Program-made: the position numbers and the translations under genes
The notes under the pieces: model-generated
What the model was told of the DNA's origin: nothing
What the model saw: the letters and a program-made list of their open reading frames with translations, nothing else
Database searches by the model: none
Assembly (NCBI GenBank): GCA_028718065.1
Contig: JAQUMP010000205.1
Span: 1 to 6,524, forward strand
Reading direction: 5' to 3'
Length of the DNA: 6,524 bases
DNA from: Chitinivibrionales bacterium
GTDB taxonomy: Bacteria > Fibrobacterota > Chitinivibrionia > Chitinivibrionales > FEN-1185
Part shown: piece after piece, positions 1 through 5,560 of the stretch
Position numbering within the stretch: position 1 is the stretch's first letter
Layout of the letters: every line of letters starts with the position of its first letter

Positions 1-385
1 AGGTATAATAATAAGCTTTTTCAAAAAGAGACAAACGGCGTTTATACGGTTCAAAGGTTAAGTACATCAGATCGAAAATAGTGCTTATGCAGGGAACCGG
101 CGCAAAAAGGGGGATTTTATAATAGGTGGAAAAAAAGATATTAACACCGTGTTTTCTAATGCCGATCGTCAGTATTATTTGGTCCCAAATAATTGTTATA
201 GTCGGCCTGTAAACAATATTTTTTATGCGCGACCCATAATTTATTTCCAGCGGTTTTGAAGAAAACAGAATGCAGCGATTCTCATCGGTAAGGCCGTTAA
301 AATATTCCAGGAAATTGGCCAGTGCTCGGCCGATGCCGGTGGTTACGCCGTTCTCTATTTCCCGCGCATCGATCCCTAGTATCAT
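1..385 (-). CDS. Glycosyltransferase family 4, N-terminal part (runs off left edge)
   Basis: The minus strand is open from an ATG at 385-383 to the window edge (128 codons), so the 3' end lies outside. The start MILGIDAREI, followed by a TGIGRAL motif near residues 16-22, is the usual opening of GT-B, family 4 transferases of the mannosyltransferase/WbaZ type, in which a Gly-rich loop follows the first beta strand. Around residues 88-112, FFSTYYKIPLFAPVP then TIFDLMYL matches the family's 'FHSPYY..P...P.V.TIHDL' segment. The donor-binding C-terminal domain is not in the window. An AAAGG ribosome binding site lies 6-7 bases before the ATG, which supports this start. The gene is divergent from the glycan cluster on the plus strand and probably belongs to the same surface-polysaccharide region, transferring a sugar from a nucleotide donor at the cytoplasmic face. 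Family assignment is good; donor and acceptor cannot be told. Confidence 0.85.
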   Translation of the reverse strand, partial: MILGIDAREIENGVTTGIGRALANFLEYFNGLTDENRCILFSSKPLEINYGSRIKNIVYRPTITIIWDQIILTIGIRKHGVNIFFSTYYKIPLFAPVPCISTIFDLMYLTFEPYKRRLSLFEKAYYYT

Positions 386-568
386 TTAAAACCTTTAAGA
401 TTAATATTTTGGTTACGCCCGCTCGCCGCCGCGTAGCGCTTTGGCGCAGTGGGGAGGCGTTATATTGGTGACATTTGTCCGAAAAAGGGATATCGGTTGA
501 ATGCGAACAATTATTTCTTTATTTAAGAATTATCTCATTTACCATTTTATTCTTATCACTCAATCTGA

Positions 569-648
569 CTAGCTGCCCGCTAAACGAGAGGTTTATTTCA
601 ATAACTAAAACGCCAAGCGGGCTAGCTGTCGCCAGTCCATAAAATTAT
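569..648. repeat. Tandem hairpin motif, copy 1
   Basis: AGCTGCCCGCT (571-581) pairs with 616-627 (AGCGGGC-T-AGCT): 11 base pairs with one extra T at 623, around a 34-base loop. The 3' flank TCGCCAGTCCATAAAATTAT (629-648) recurs at 728-747 with 17 of 20 positions identical, and CTAGCTGCCC (569-578) recurs at 671-680 with 9 of 10. Together they make a diverged tandem duplication with a period of about 100 bp. It could be a DNA operator region, a structured RNA element or the remnant of a duplicated insertion. Confidence 0.55.
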
Positions 649-670
649 AATTATTTAAAACTTATTTTGC

Positions 671-747
671 CTAACTGCCCCCAGACGAAAAGCAGGCTCC
701 ATAATAGAACTTACTAGGAGGCCAGTCTCGTCAGTCTATAAAAATAT
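671..747. repeat. Tandem hairpin motif, copy 2
   Basis: This is the second, more diverged copy. ACTG-CCCCC (674-682) pairs with 717-726 (GGAGG-C-CAGT): four base pairs, one extra C on the 3' side, then five positions with one C-A mismatch. The loop (683-716) is again 34 bases. The arm sequences differ from copy 1, yet bulge position and loop length agree, which hints that the shape rather than the sequence is kept. The flank TCGTCAGTCTATAAAAATAT (728-747) matches copy 1. Confidence 0.5.
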
Positions 748-758
748 GTTCATGTTTT

Positions 759-789
759 TTGGACTCTCGGGTTAACTAATTATATAATT
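759..789 (+). promoter_or_regulatory. Putative promoter abutting the GT4 start (leaderless candidate)
   Basis: TATAAT at 783-788 is a perfect -10 consensus, with a poor TTGGAC (759-764) 18 bases upstream as a possible -35. Transcription would start 6-7 bases after the -10, at or next to the A of the ATG at 795. No Shine-Dalgarno sequence precedes that ATG, which agrees with a leaderless message. The -10 also lies within a perfect 12-base palindrome, AATTATATAATT (778-789). AT-rich DNA gives chance -10 boxes, so this is tentative. Confidence 0.4.
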
Positions 790-794
790 GAGTA

Positions 795-1976
795 ATGCCC
801 GAGCAACACCATAATAAACCCATAAAAATTCTGCACATTATTACTCAGCTCGATTGCGGCGGATCCGCCAGGTCCACCCTGCTCACCGCCTGCGGCCTGC
901 ACGACGACCGCTGCCAATCGGCGATTGCCTGCGGGGTTTCGGTCAACCCGTCGGAGGCGGCCGAAGCCGCGGCCCATGCCGCCGGCGTGCCGATATTTCA
1001 TTTTCCGAACTTGCGGCGGCCGATGACGCCTTGGCGCGATGTTCTCGCCCTCGTCAATTTATACCGGCTTATTCACAAAAACAAATACGATATCGTGCAT
1101 ACGCATACGTCAAAAGCGGGCATTCTGGGAAGGTTTGCCGCGAAAATGGCCGGAACGCCGGTCATAATCCATACGCCGCACGGTCATGTCTTTTACGGGT
1201 ACTTTTCAAAGGCGCTCACGGCATTTTATGTTTTTCTGGAATGGGCGGTGATGGGCTTTACCGATGCGCTTATTACGCTTACGCGCCGTGAAAAACAGGA
1301 CTACCTGGACCGCCATATCGGTCCGGCCGCAAAAATTTATCCTATTTACAGCGGCATTCCGCTGGAGCCGTTTTTAACGGGAAAAAAACCGCGGGCGCAG
1401 GTGCGCGCCCAGCTTGGCATCAGCGAAACGGAATTCGTCTGCGGCACGGTCGCGCGGCTGGTTGCCATCAAAAACCACGCGCTCATCGTCGAGGCGGCGG
1501 GATTGCTTGTCAATCACATCAAAAACATCCGTTTCGTATTTGTCGGCGACGGCGAATTGCACGACCAACTCACGGAGCAGATCAATAATGCCGGCCTGAG
1601 TGAGCATTTTCTTTTTTTGGGCTGGCGCAGCGATGTAGCCGACCTGGTCCGCGCTTTTGATATTTTCGTGCTGTGCTCCAAAAACGAGGGCATGGGACGC
1701 GCCTTTGTAGAGGCGCAGGCCGCCGGCGTGCCGGTTATCGGCAGCCGCATCTGCGGCATTCCCGAAGTGCTTTTGGAAGGAAGAACCGGATTGCTAATCG
1801 ACCACGATAGGGCCCATGAACTTGCGGAAAAAATTATGCTCTTGTATAATAATCCCGAGCGAACAACCATCATGCCGCAGCAGTGCCGGGAATGGGTGAA
1901 TCCCCGCTTCAGCGTGGAAACCATGGTGGCGGAGATCGAACGATTATACCAAAAATCATTGGGGTCCCTCTCGTGA
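795..1976 (+). CDS. Glycosyltransferase family 4 (GT-B fold)
   Basis: This 393-residue protein has the usual length of a complete GT4 enzyme and transfers a sugar from a nucleotide-activated donor, most likely to a lipid-linked glycan at the inner face of the membrane. The N-terminal domain opens with KILHIITQLDCGGSARS (residues 11-27, Gly-rich acceptor-side loop), then HTHTSKAGILGR (102-113) and HTPHGHVFYGYF (126-137). In the C-terminal domain, R221 and K226 in ARLVAIK are the phosphate-contacting pair of the family. E298 and E306 (EGMGRAFVE) form the EX7E motif, followed by AGVPVIGSRICGIPEVL for nucleotide-sugar binding. No Shine-Dalgarno sequence precedes the ATG, but the next upstream sequence is AT-rich and non-coding and the reading frame fits the family start. 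The stop overlaps the GTG of the WbqC-like gene by four bases, so the two are probably translationally coupled. Sugar specificity is unknown. The 5' third is very GC-rich (901-960 is 68% GC). Confidence 0.93.
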   Translation: MPEQHHNKPIKILHIITQLDCGGSARSTLLTACGLHDDRCQSAIACGVSVNPSEAAEAAAHAAGVPIFHFPNLRRPMTPWRDVLALVNLYRLIHKNKYDIVHTHTSKAGILGRFAAKMAGTPVIIHTPHGHVFYGYFSKALTAFYVFLEWAVMGFTDALITLTRREKQDYLDRHIGPAAKIYPIYSGIPLEPFLTGKKPRAQVRAQLGISETEFVCGTVARLVAIKNHALIVEAAGLLVNHIKNIRFVFVGDGELHDQLTEQINNAGLSEHFLFLGWRSDVADLVRAFDIFVLCSKNEGMGRAFVEAQAAGVPVIGSRICGIPEVLLEGRTGLLIDHDRAHELAEKIMLLYNNPERTTIMPQQCREWVNPRFSVETMVAEIERLYQKSLGSLS

Positions 1977-2680
1977 AAATCGCCATTCATCAGCCCCAAT
2001 ACATGCCGTGGAGCGGCTATTTTCATAAAATGGCCTCGTGCGATTTGTTTGTATTTCTTGACGACGTGCAATTTAAAAAAAACGAATGGCAGAACCGCAA
2101 CCGCATCCGCAATGCCCAGGGGTGGCAGTGGCTTTCCGTGCCGACTTCGTACAAGTTTCCGCAATGCATTAACCAGGTGCAAATTTCCTATGAAAAGGAG
2201 TGGCGCACAAACCATTTAAAATCCCTTGAAATGTGCTACTCCAGCGCGCCCGGCTTTAAACTCTACCATAGCGACGTTATTAATTTTTACGGCAACGGCT
2301 GGGCGACCATTGACGAATGCAATATCGCTTCGGTTAATTTGCTTATGAAGCTCTTGGGGATTTCCACGCCGGTCGAACGAACCTCCTCCTATAAATTCGG
2401 CCATAGCGCCACCGAACGCCTCATTGAAATTTGCCGCTATTTTAAGGCCGACACCTACCTTGCCGGCGCGGGTGGCCACGACTATATGGATGTTTCGCTT
2501 TTTGTTAAGGCAGGGATAAATCTTGAATTTCAGGAATTTAAATGCCCGGTTTACCCGCAATACTGGCGTAAAAGAGAAGAAGATTTTATTCCTAATTTGT
2601 CCATGCTGGATCTTATTTTTAATTGCGGTCCTAACAGTTTTAAAATTCTGATGAATAAAAACCCGATTGAAATCCGGTAG
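1973..2680 (+). CDS. WbqC-like family protein
   Basis: This 235-residue protein matches the WbqC-like family (PF08889) over its full length. The opening KIAIHQPQYMPWSGYFHKM, then LDDVQFKKNEWQNRNRIR (about residues 29-46) and GWQWLSVP are the family's hallmark blocks, and PQYWRKREEDFIPNLSMLDL near the C-terminus is the usual closing segment. I chose GTG at 1973, in a GTGA overlap with the preceding stop, because the family motif begins right after it. An ATG 30 codons upstream in frame would add non-family sequence lying wholly inside the glycosyltransferase gene. A weak GGGG (1961-1964) serves as ribosome binding site. Family members recur in O-antigen, capsule and S-layer glycan clusters beside sugar aminotransferases; the biochemical activity is not settled as far as I know, so I assign none. 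No signal peptide or membrane segment is visible. Its TAG stop lies inside the downstream 63-bp repeat. Confidence 0.92.
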   Translation: MKIAIHQPQYMPWSGYFHKMASCDLFVFLDDVQFKKNEWQNRNRIRNAQGWQWLSVPTSYKFPQCINQVQISYEKEWRTNHLKSLEMCYSSAPGFKLYHSDVINFYGNGWATIDECNIASVNLLMKLLGISTPVERTSSYKFGHSATERLIEICRYFKADTYLAGAGGHDYMDVSLFVKAGINLEFQEFKCPVYPQYWRKREEDFIPNLSMLDLIFNCGPNSFKILMNKNPIEIR

Positions 2681-2733
2681 GGGCTGGCCGCCCCTAAAAC
2701 CCGCCAGGGAAAATGCTTATTATAACTAAAACA
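2671..2733. repeat. 63-bp dispersed repeat with GC hairpin, copy 1
   Basis: It aligns without gaps to 4100-4162, with 51 of 63 positions identical. It carries the hairpin AGGGGC (2679-2684), loop TGGCC, GCCCCT (2690-2695), and ends in CTAAAACA. The wbqC-like stop codon (2678-2680) lies inside it, and the aminotransferase ATG follows four bases after its end. No T-run follows the hairpin, so it is not a typical intrinsic terminator. It resembles REP-type intergenic repeats. Confidence 0.8.
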
Positions 2734-2737
2734 TTTT

Positions 2738-3808
2738 ATGAAAACTGATAAATTACCCATAATAATTCATCATAGCCGCCCGTTTGTCGGCCAAGAAGAA
2801 AAACGGGCTGTGGCGGCCGTGATTGATTCCGGGCAGCTTGCCGCCGGGCCGCAAGTGGCGGCGCTGGAGCGCGAGCTGGCCGGATATGTGGGGCATAGAT
2901 ACGGCCTGGCCGTTTCCAGCGGAACGGCGGCGCTCTATCTGGCGTTACGGGCGCTTGATATAAATAAATCGTCAAAAGTATTAATGCCTTCCTATGTTTG
3001 CACCGCATTGCTGCACGCCGCCTTGTTCTGCGGAGCAAAACCGGTGTTCTCGGATATCAATCCGGAGACCGGATGCATAGACGATAAAGAAATCGCCAAA
3101 GCTATCCGTCCGGGCGTGGCCGCCATAATCGTGCCGCACCTTTTCGGCTACCCGGTAGACGCGGCGGCCATACAAAAACGCTTCGGCATTCCCGTGATCG
3201 AAGACTGCGCCCAATGCGTAGGCGCGACCAGGGGCAAGAATAGCGTCGGCGGCATGACGGCGCTTTCGGTTTTTTCCTTTTATGCGACCAAGCTGCTGGC
3301 CGCCGGGGAAGGCGGGCTGGCGGCGACCTCCGATAAAAAAATCGCCGACAGGATTAAAGAATTGCGCGAATATGACAAGCGCGACTCGTTACGGCCCGCC
3401 TTTAACTTTAAGCTTTCGGACGTGCATGCGGCCATTGCGCGGGCGCAGCTTAAAAAAATAAGATCGATAATAGATTTACGCAGGAAAATCGCCCGTCGCT
3501 ATCTTAAGGCTTTTGAACAATCTCCGAAGATAGTCTTTCCTGTTGTTGAAGCAGGGACTATACCGGTTTATTATCGTTTCGTTGCTCGGGTTAATAACGA
3601 TTTACCGGCCATAATTAACAAAATGAATTCAAAAGGGATCGAATGTGGCCGGCCGGTTTACAGGCCGTTGCATTTATATTATAAAAAAAAATCAGGATTT
3701 AAAACCACAATGCAATGGCATGCAAGCGCCCTTTCCATTCCGATTTACCCCGGATTAGCCCATGCCGAATCCGACCGCGTTCTTACCGCCTTGCAAGAAA
3801 GCCTTTAA
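2738..3808 (+). CDS. DegT/DnrJ/EryC1/StrS family PLP aminotransferase
   Basis: This complete 356-residue fold-type I aminotransferase belongs to the sugar aminotransferase family, whose members usually move an amino group from glutamate to a keto-sugar nucleotide. Visible signatures are FVGQEEKRAV (16-25), VSSGTAALYLALRAL with the phosphate-binding GTAAL at 62-66, PSYVCTALLHAALFCGAKPVFSDI, IEDCAQCVGA with the PLP-nitrogen-binding D156, and SFYATKLLAAGEGG with the Schiff-base lysine K185. FNFKLSDVHAAIARAQLKK follows as the family's substrate-side helix. The ATG has no Shine-Dalgarno sequence and stands directly after the 63-bp repeat. The stop overlaps the next ATG (TAATG), tying it closely to the PqqD-like gene. 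Next to a WbqC-like gene and glycosyltransferases the likely product is an amino-sugar nucleotide; a non-sugar substrate linked to the PqqD/radical SAM pair cannot be excluded. The last third becomes clearly AT-richer. Confidence 0.93.
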   Translation: MKTDKLPIIIHHSRPFVGQEEKRAVAAVIDSGQLAAGPQVAALERELAGYVGHRYGLAVSSGTAALYLALRALDINKSSKVLMPSYVCTALLHAALFCGAKPVFSDINPETGCIDDKEIAKAIRPGVAAIIVPHLFGYPVDAAAIQKRFGIPVIEDCAQCVGATRGKNSVGGMTALSVFSFYATKLLAAGEGGLAATSDKKIADRIKELREYDKRDSLRPAFNFKLSDVHAAIARAQLKKIRSIIDLRRKIARRYLKAFEQSPKIVFPVVEAGTIPVYYRFVARVNNDLPAIINKMNSKGIECGRPVYRPLHLYYKKKSGFKTTMQWHASALSIPIYPGLAHAESDRVLTALQESL

Positions 3809-4092
3809 TGAATATTACCCAAGCAACCGTAATCGCCCATTCCAACCGTATTGCCGCGCGTCTGTTTGAGGGCAAAATGCTTATTGTTACCGTGGACGAC
3901 AGCCAATTGCACAGGGTTGACGAAGTGGGGACGTTTATATGGGACCTGCTGGAAAATCCTTTATCGGTAACTAAAATCATTAATGCCGTTGCCGAACATT
4001 TTGATGAGTTTAATAAAGAAAATCAAAAGAATGAAATAATTAGTTTTCTTGAGGATTTATTAAAAAAGAAATTAATAATTATTCAGAATTAA
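3808..4092 (+). CDS. PqqD family peptide-binding protein (RiPP recognition element)
   Basis: This 94-residue protein has the PqqD signature: a short beta-rich N-terminus (ARLFEGKMLIVTVDDSQLHRVD) then VGTFIWDLLENPLSVTKIINAVAEHFD and EIISFLEDLLKKKLIII, the winged-helix core in which 'hN.vg..IW.lldg..tv.eIv..l' is diagnostic. PqqD proteins bind the leader of a ribosomal peptide and present it to a radical SAM enzyme; stand-alone members also occur in polysaccharide clusters with unproven roles. I chose ATG 3808, sharing its A with the preceding TAA, because homology starts there. A possible earlier ATG at 3715 would lie inside the aminotransferase gene. The weak purine run AAGAAAG (3795-3801) may assist initiation, but coupling to the upstream gene is more likely. 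The 3' half is extremely AT-rich (4021-4080 is 15% GC), unlike the cluster's first gene. The partner radical SAM gene follows after two repeats. Confidence 0.88.
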   Translation: MNITQATVIAHSNRIAARLFEGKMLIVTVDDSQLHRVDEVGTFIWDLLENPLSVTKIINAVAEHFDEFNKENQKNEIISFLEDLLKKKLIIIQN

Positions 4093-4099
4093 TTAATTC

Positions 4100-4162
4100 A
4101 ATCCGGAAGGGGCTCACCGCCCCTTAAACCCCGTAATGAAAATACTTATTGTAGCTAAAACA
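4100..4162. repeat. 63-bp dispersed repeat with GC hairpin, copy 2
   Basis: This is the gap-free partner of 2671-2733 (12 mismatches in 63). The hairpin AGGGGC (4108-4113), loop TCACC, GCCCCT (4119-4124) has both stem arms unchanged while the loop differs at two of five bases, so the stem seems to be the conserved part. The 3' half reads CTTATTGTAGCTAAAACA. An 11-base fragment of it (TTATTGTAGCT) recurs at 5224-5234 after the radical SAM gene, too short to count as a third copy. Confidence 0.8.
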
Positions 4163-4224
4163 ACTCACCCCTTAATCCCCTCTCTTAAAAGAGAGGGGAA
4201 ACGGCCTTAGCCGAGGGGTGAGTT
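4162..4224. mobile_element. Palindromic MITE/REP-like element upstream of the radical SAM gene
   Basis: Terminal inverted repeats AACTCACCCCT (4162-4172) and AGGGGTGAGTT (4214-4224) are perfect over 11 bp. They enclose two hairpins: CCCCTCTCTT (4177-4186) with AAGAGAGGGG (4189-4198), a perfect 10-bp stem, and CGGC (4202-4205) with GCCG (4210-4213). The whole folds as a three-way junction. No target-site duplication is evident and it encodes no transposase. Elements of this shape are typically moved in trans or spread as REP-like repeats; which applies here is not visible. Confidence 0.75.
4214..4218 (+). promoter_or_regulatory. Ribosome binding site supplied by the palindromic element
   Basis: AGGGG lies six bases before the ATG at 4225, within AGGGGTGAG, a good match to the purine-rich Shine-Dalgarno consensus. 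It is part of the element's right terminal repeat and can pair fully with 4168-4172, so in RNA the site would be buried in the outer stem. This is one of the few clear ribosome binding sites in the window. Confidence 0.6.
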
Positions 4225-5217
4225 ATGTTATCCATTGCTCAACAAACAAACAAATCCGCTTCAAAAACCAACGTCCCTTTAAGCATCCAGATCGAACTTA
4301 CCTATAAATGCAACTGCAAATGCTATTATTGTTACCAGAAAAATTATCCTGAGTGCAAAGAATTAACGACAAAACAATGGATTACTATTTTTGGTCAATT
4401 AAAAGACATGGGCGCGCTTTACCTAACGCTCACCGGCGGCGAGCCGCTTATTAGAAAAGATTTCTTGGATATAGTTGAAAATGCGAGGAAAAAAGGGTTT
4501 GCCATTAGTATTATTACCAACGGCAGCCTGGTAACTCCCCCAATCGCTGAAAAAATATCCGAACTTGGCGTCATGGATGTGGGCGTGAGTTTTCACGCGG
4601 CAAACGCGCGGCGGCATGACAAACTGGCCGGATTAAAAAACAGCTATGGCGCCGCGCTCGCGGCTGTAAAGATGCTGAGAAAAAACGATATTAAAGTATT
4701 GGTAAAACATTCCGTTTCTTCGGTCAATTTCGGCCAGTATAAAAAGCTGGAAGCGTTTGCCGGGGAAAACGGCTGCGGCTTTGAGTGCGACTTTACCGTA
4801 TTTCCCGCTTCGGCGGGAGAGGTTTCGCCCTATCGTTTAAAGCAAAACCAGCTTGAAAAATTCATTAAGGATTTTAATATTACTTCACTACCCTGCACCA
4901 TGGACAAAAGCACCGAAATGCTGCATTGCGACGCCGGCCGCAGCGTTTTAGGCATTACCCCCGTTGGCGAGGTGCGGCCCTGCATTCTGCTGCCGATATC
5001 CTTTGGTTCTCTTACCCGCAATCCGCTTACAAAAATATGGGACGGCAAGGCCGCAAAAAAGTTCAGACGGGAAGAAACGATCCTACTCGCGGAATGTCAA
5101 GATTGCCGCATAGCCTTTACATGCAGCCGCTGTCATGCCCTGGCCTATCTGGAAAGCGGGCAGTGGCGCGGCAAATCGCCCTCGTGTTGCGCCCGGACCA
5201 AGATGCTGGTTCCATAA
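4225..5217 (+). CDS. Radical SAM/SPASM domain peptide-modifying enzyme
   Basis: This complete 330-residue enzyme is of the PqqE/anSME type. The radical SAM core begins at about residue 20. C29, C33 and C36 form the CX3CX2C site for the SAM-bound 4Fe-4S cluster, and GGEP (71-74) contacts SAM. The C-terminal SPASM domain binds auxiliary clusters: C235-X12-G248-X4-C253, then C291-X2-C294-X5-C300-X2-C303, and C321/C322 at the end. The X2 in the last spacing is one residue shorter than the usual CX3C. SPASM enzymes mostly act on ribosomal peptides (thioether or C-C crosslinks, epimerisation) or on proteins, with a PqqD-like partner; here that partner lies just upstream. No separate PqqD domain is fused to this protein. 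No precursor gene is recognisable nearby, so the substrate is unknown. A strong ribosome binding site from the adjacent palindromic element supports this start. Confidence 0.93.
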   Translation: MLSIAQQTNKSASKTNVPLSIQIELTYKCNCKCYYCYQKNYPECKELTTKQWITIFGQLKDMGALYLTLTGGEPLIRKDFLDIVENARKKGFAISIITNGSLVTPPIAEKISELGVMDVGVSFHAANARRHDKLAGLKNSYGAALAAVKMLRKNDIKVLVKHSVSSVNFGQYKKLEAFAGENGCGFECDFTVFPASAGEVSPYRLKQNQLEKFIKDFNITSLPCTMDKSTEMLHCDAGRSVLGITPVGEVRPCILLPISFGSLTRNPLTKIWDGKAAKKFRREETILLAECQDCRIAFTCSRCHALAYLESGQWRGKSPSCCARTKMLVP

Positions 5218-5255
5218 ATATTTTTATTGTAGCTTAATCGCGAATAACTTATACT

Positions 5256-5271
5256 TGAGTATAATTACTCA
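5256..5271 (+). promoter_or_regulatory. Inverted repeat overlapping a -10-like box
   Basis: TGAGTA (5256-5261) and TACTCA (5266-5271) are perfect inverted arms around TAAT, and TATAAT (5260-5265) overlaps the centre. This could be a promoter with an operator for the broken ATPase gene 59 bases downstream. No convincing -35 box is seen, and the region is AT-rich, so it may be chance. Confidence 0.3.
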
Positions 5272-5329
5272 CAATGCTGAGCAATTTGCATTATGCCTTG
5301 TAACATGCTTAAATGAATAGAATTACAAG

Positions 5330-5560
5330 ATGTATAAAAGAACGATTAACGATTTGCTTTTAAAAAGATTACTGGAAAAAAGACAATTTATTCAGGTAAT
5401 CTGCGGACCTCGGCAGGTCGGGAAAACGACATCAATCCGGATGGTCCTTGAGCCACCCGGCTGCAGATCATGCTTTCTTCGGCACAGTGGTTTAAAGGCG
5501 TCCAAACACAAAAGTGCCTTGACGAAAACGGAGCAATGCTCGCCAACGGCGGCGGCCTGA
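5330..5560 (+). pseudogene. Truncated ATPase of the AAA_14/DUF4143 type
   Basis: The first 42 or so residues, MYKRTINDLLLKRL then FIQVICGPRQVGKTT, match the N-terminus of the widespread DUF4143 family ATPases; GPRQVGKT is the Walker A loop. Intact members are about 380-450 residues, with an AAA_14 domain (Walker B in a LDEIQ-type motif) and a C-terminal DUF4143 domain. Here family likeness stops at about residue 42 (near 5450): the frame continues for some 34 unrelated residues (PPGCRSCFLRHSG...) to a TGA at 5558-5560, and neither Walker B nor DUF4143 sequence is found in any frame downstream. It is therefore a dead 5' remnant joined to unrelated DNA. No Shine-Dalgarno sequence precedes the ATG. 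These genes are often gained and lost as accessory genes, which suits its place beyond the end of the cluster. Confidence 0.75.

Larger units (their letters stand above)
386..794. other. Divergent intergenic region, about 410 bp, non-coding
   Basis: I see no credible gene here on either strand. The part next to the left gene (about 413-460) is GC-rich and can fold weakly: ACGCC 415-419 with GGCGT 456-460, and GCGC 436-439 with GCGC 444-447. The rest is AT-rich and holds the two tandem hairpin motifs and the putative promoter listed separately. Because it lies between two divergent glycosyltransferase genes it should carry both their promoters. For the left gene only a weak minus-strand TATAAC at 459-464 can be pointed to, without a good -35 box. 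Confidence 0.7.

Noticed and set aside
569..747. Integron attC sites or a two-unit CRISPR array
   Set aside because: The arms lack the inverse GTT/AAC core of attC sites and no integrase gene is seen; two diverged copies with non-spacer-like structure do not make a CRISPR array.
1883..1972. An upstream ATG extending the WbqC-like protein by 30 residues
   Set aside because: The extra residues lie wholly inside the GT4 coding region and precede the conserved family N-terminus, which begins right after the GTG at 1973.
1514..2215. Long minus-strand ORF of 233 codons across the GT4/WbqC-like boundary
   Set aside because: It lies antisense to two well-supported genes, spans their junction and shows no family motif; it is a by-product of GC-biased codons on the other strand.
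2679..2695. Intrinsic terminator after the WbqC-like gene (and likewise at 4108-4124)
   Set aside because: The GC stem is short and is followed by A- and C-rich sequence rather than a T-run on the plus strand; on the minus strand the following bases are also not T-rich.
3715..3807. An upstream ATG extending the PqqD-like protein by 31 residues
   Set aside because: The extension is Arg/Pro-rich out-of-frame reading of the aminotransferase gene; the ATG in the TAATG overlap gives the normal PqqD length.
4136..4210. A 24-codon ORF (MKILIVAKTTHP...) just before the radical SAM gene, a possible precursor peptide
   Set aside because: It is made up entirely of the 63-bp repeat and the palindromic element, the corresponding repeat at 2713 reads differently with amino-acid-changing differences, there is no Cys or Gly-rich core, and no ribosome binding site precedes it.
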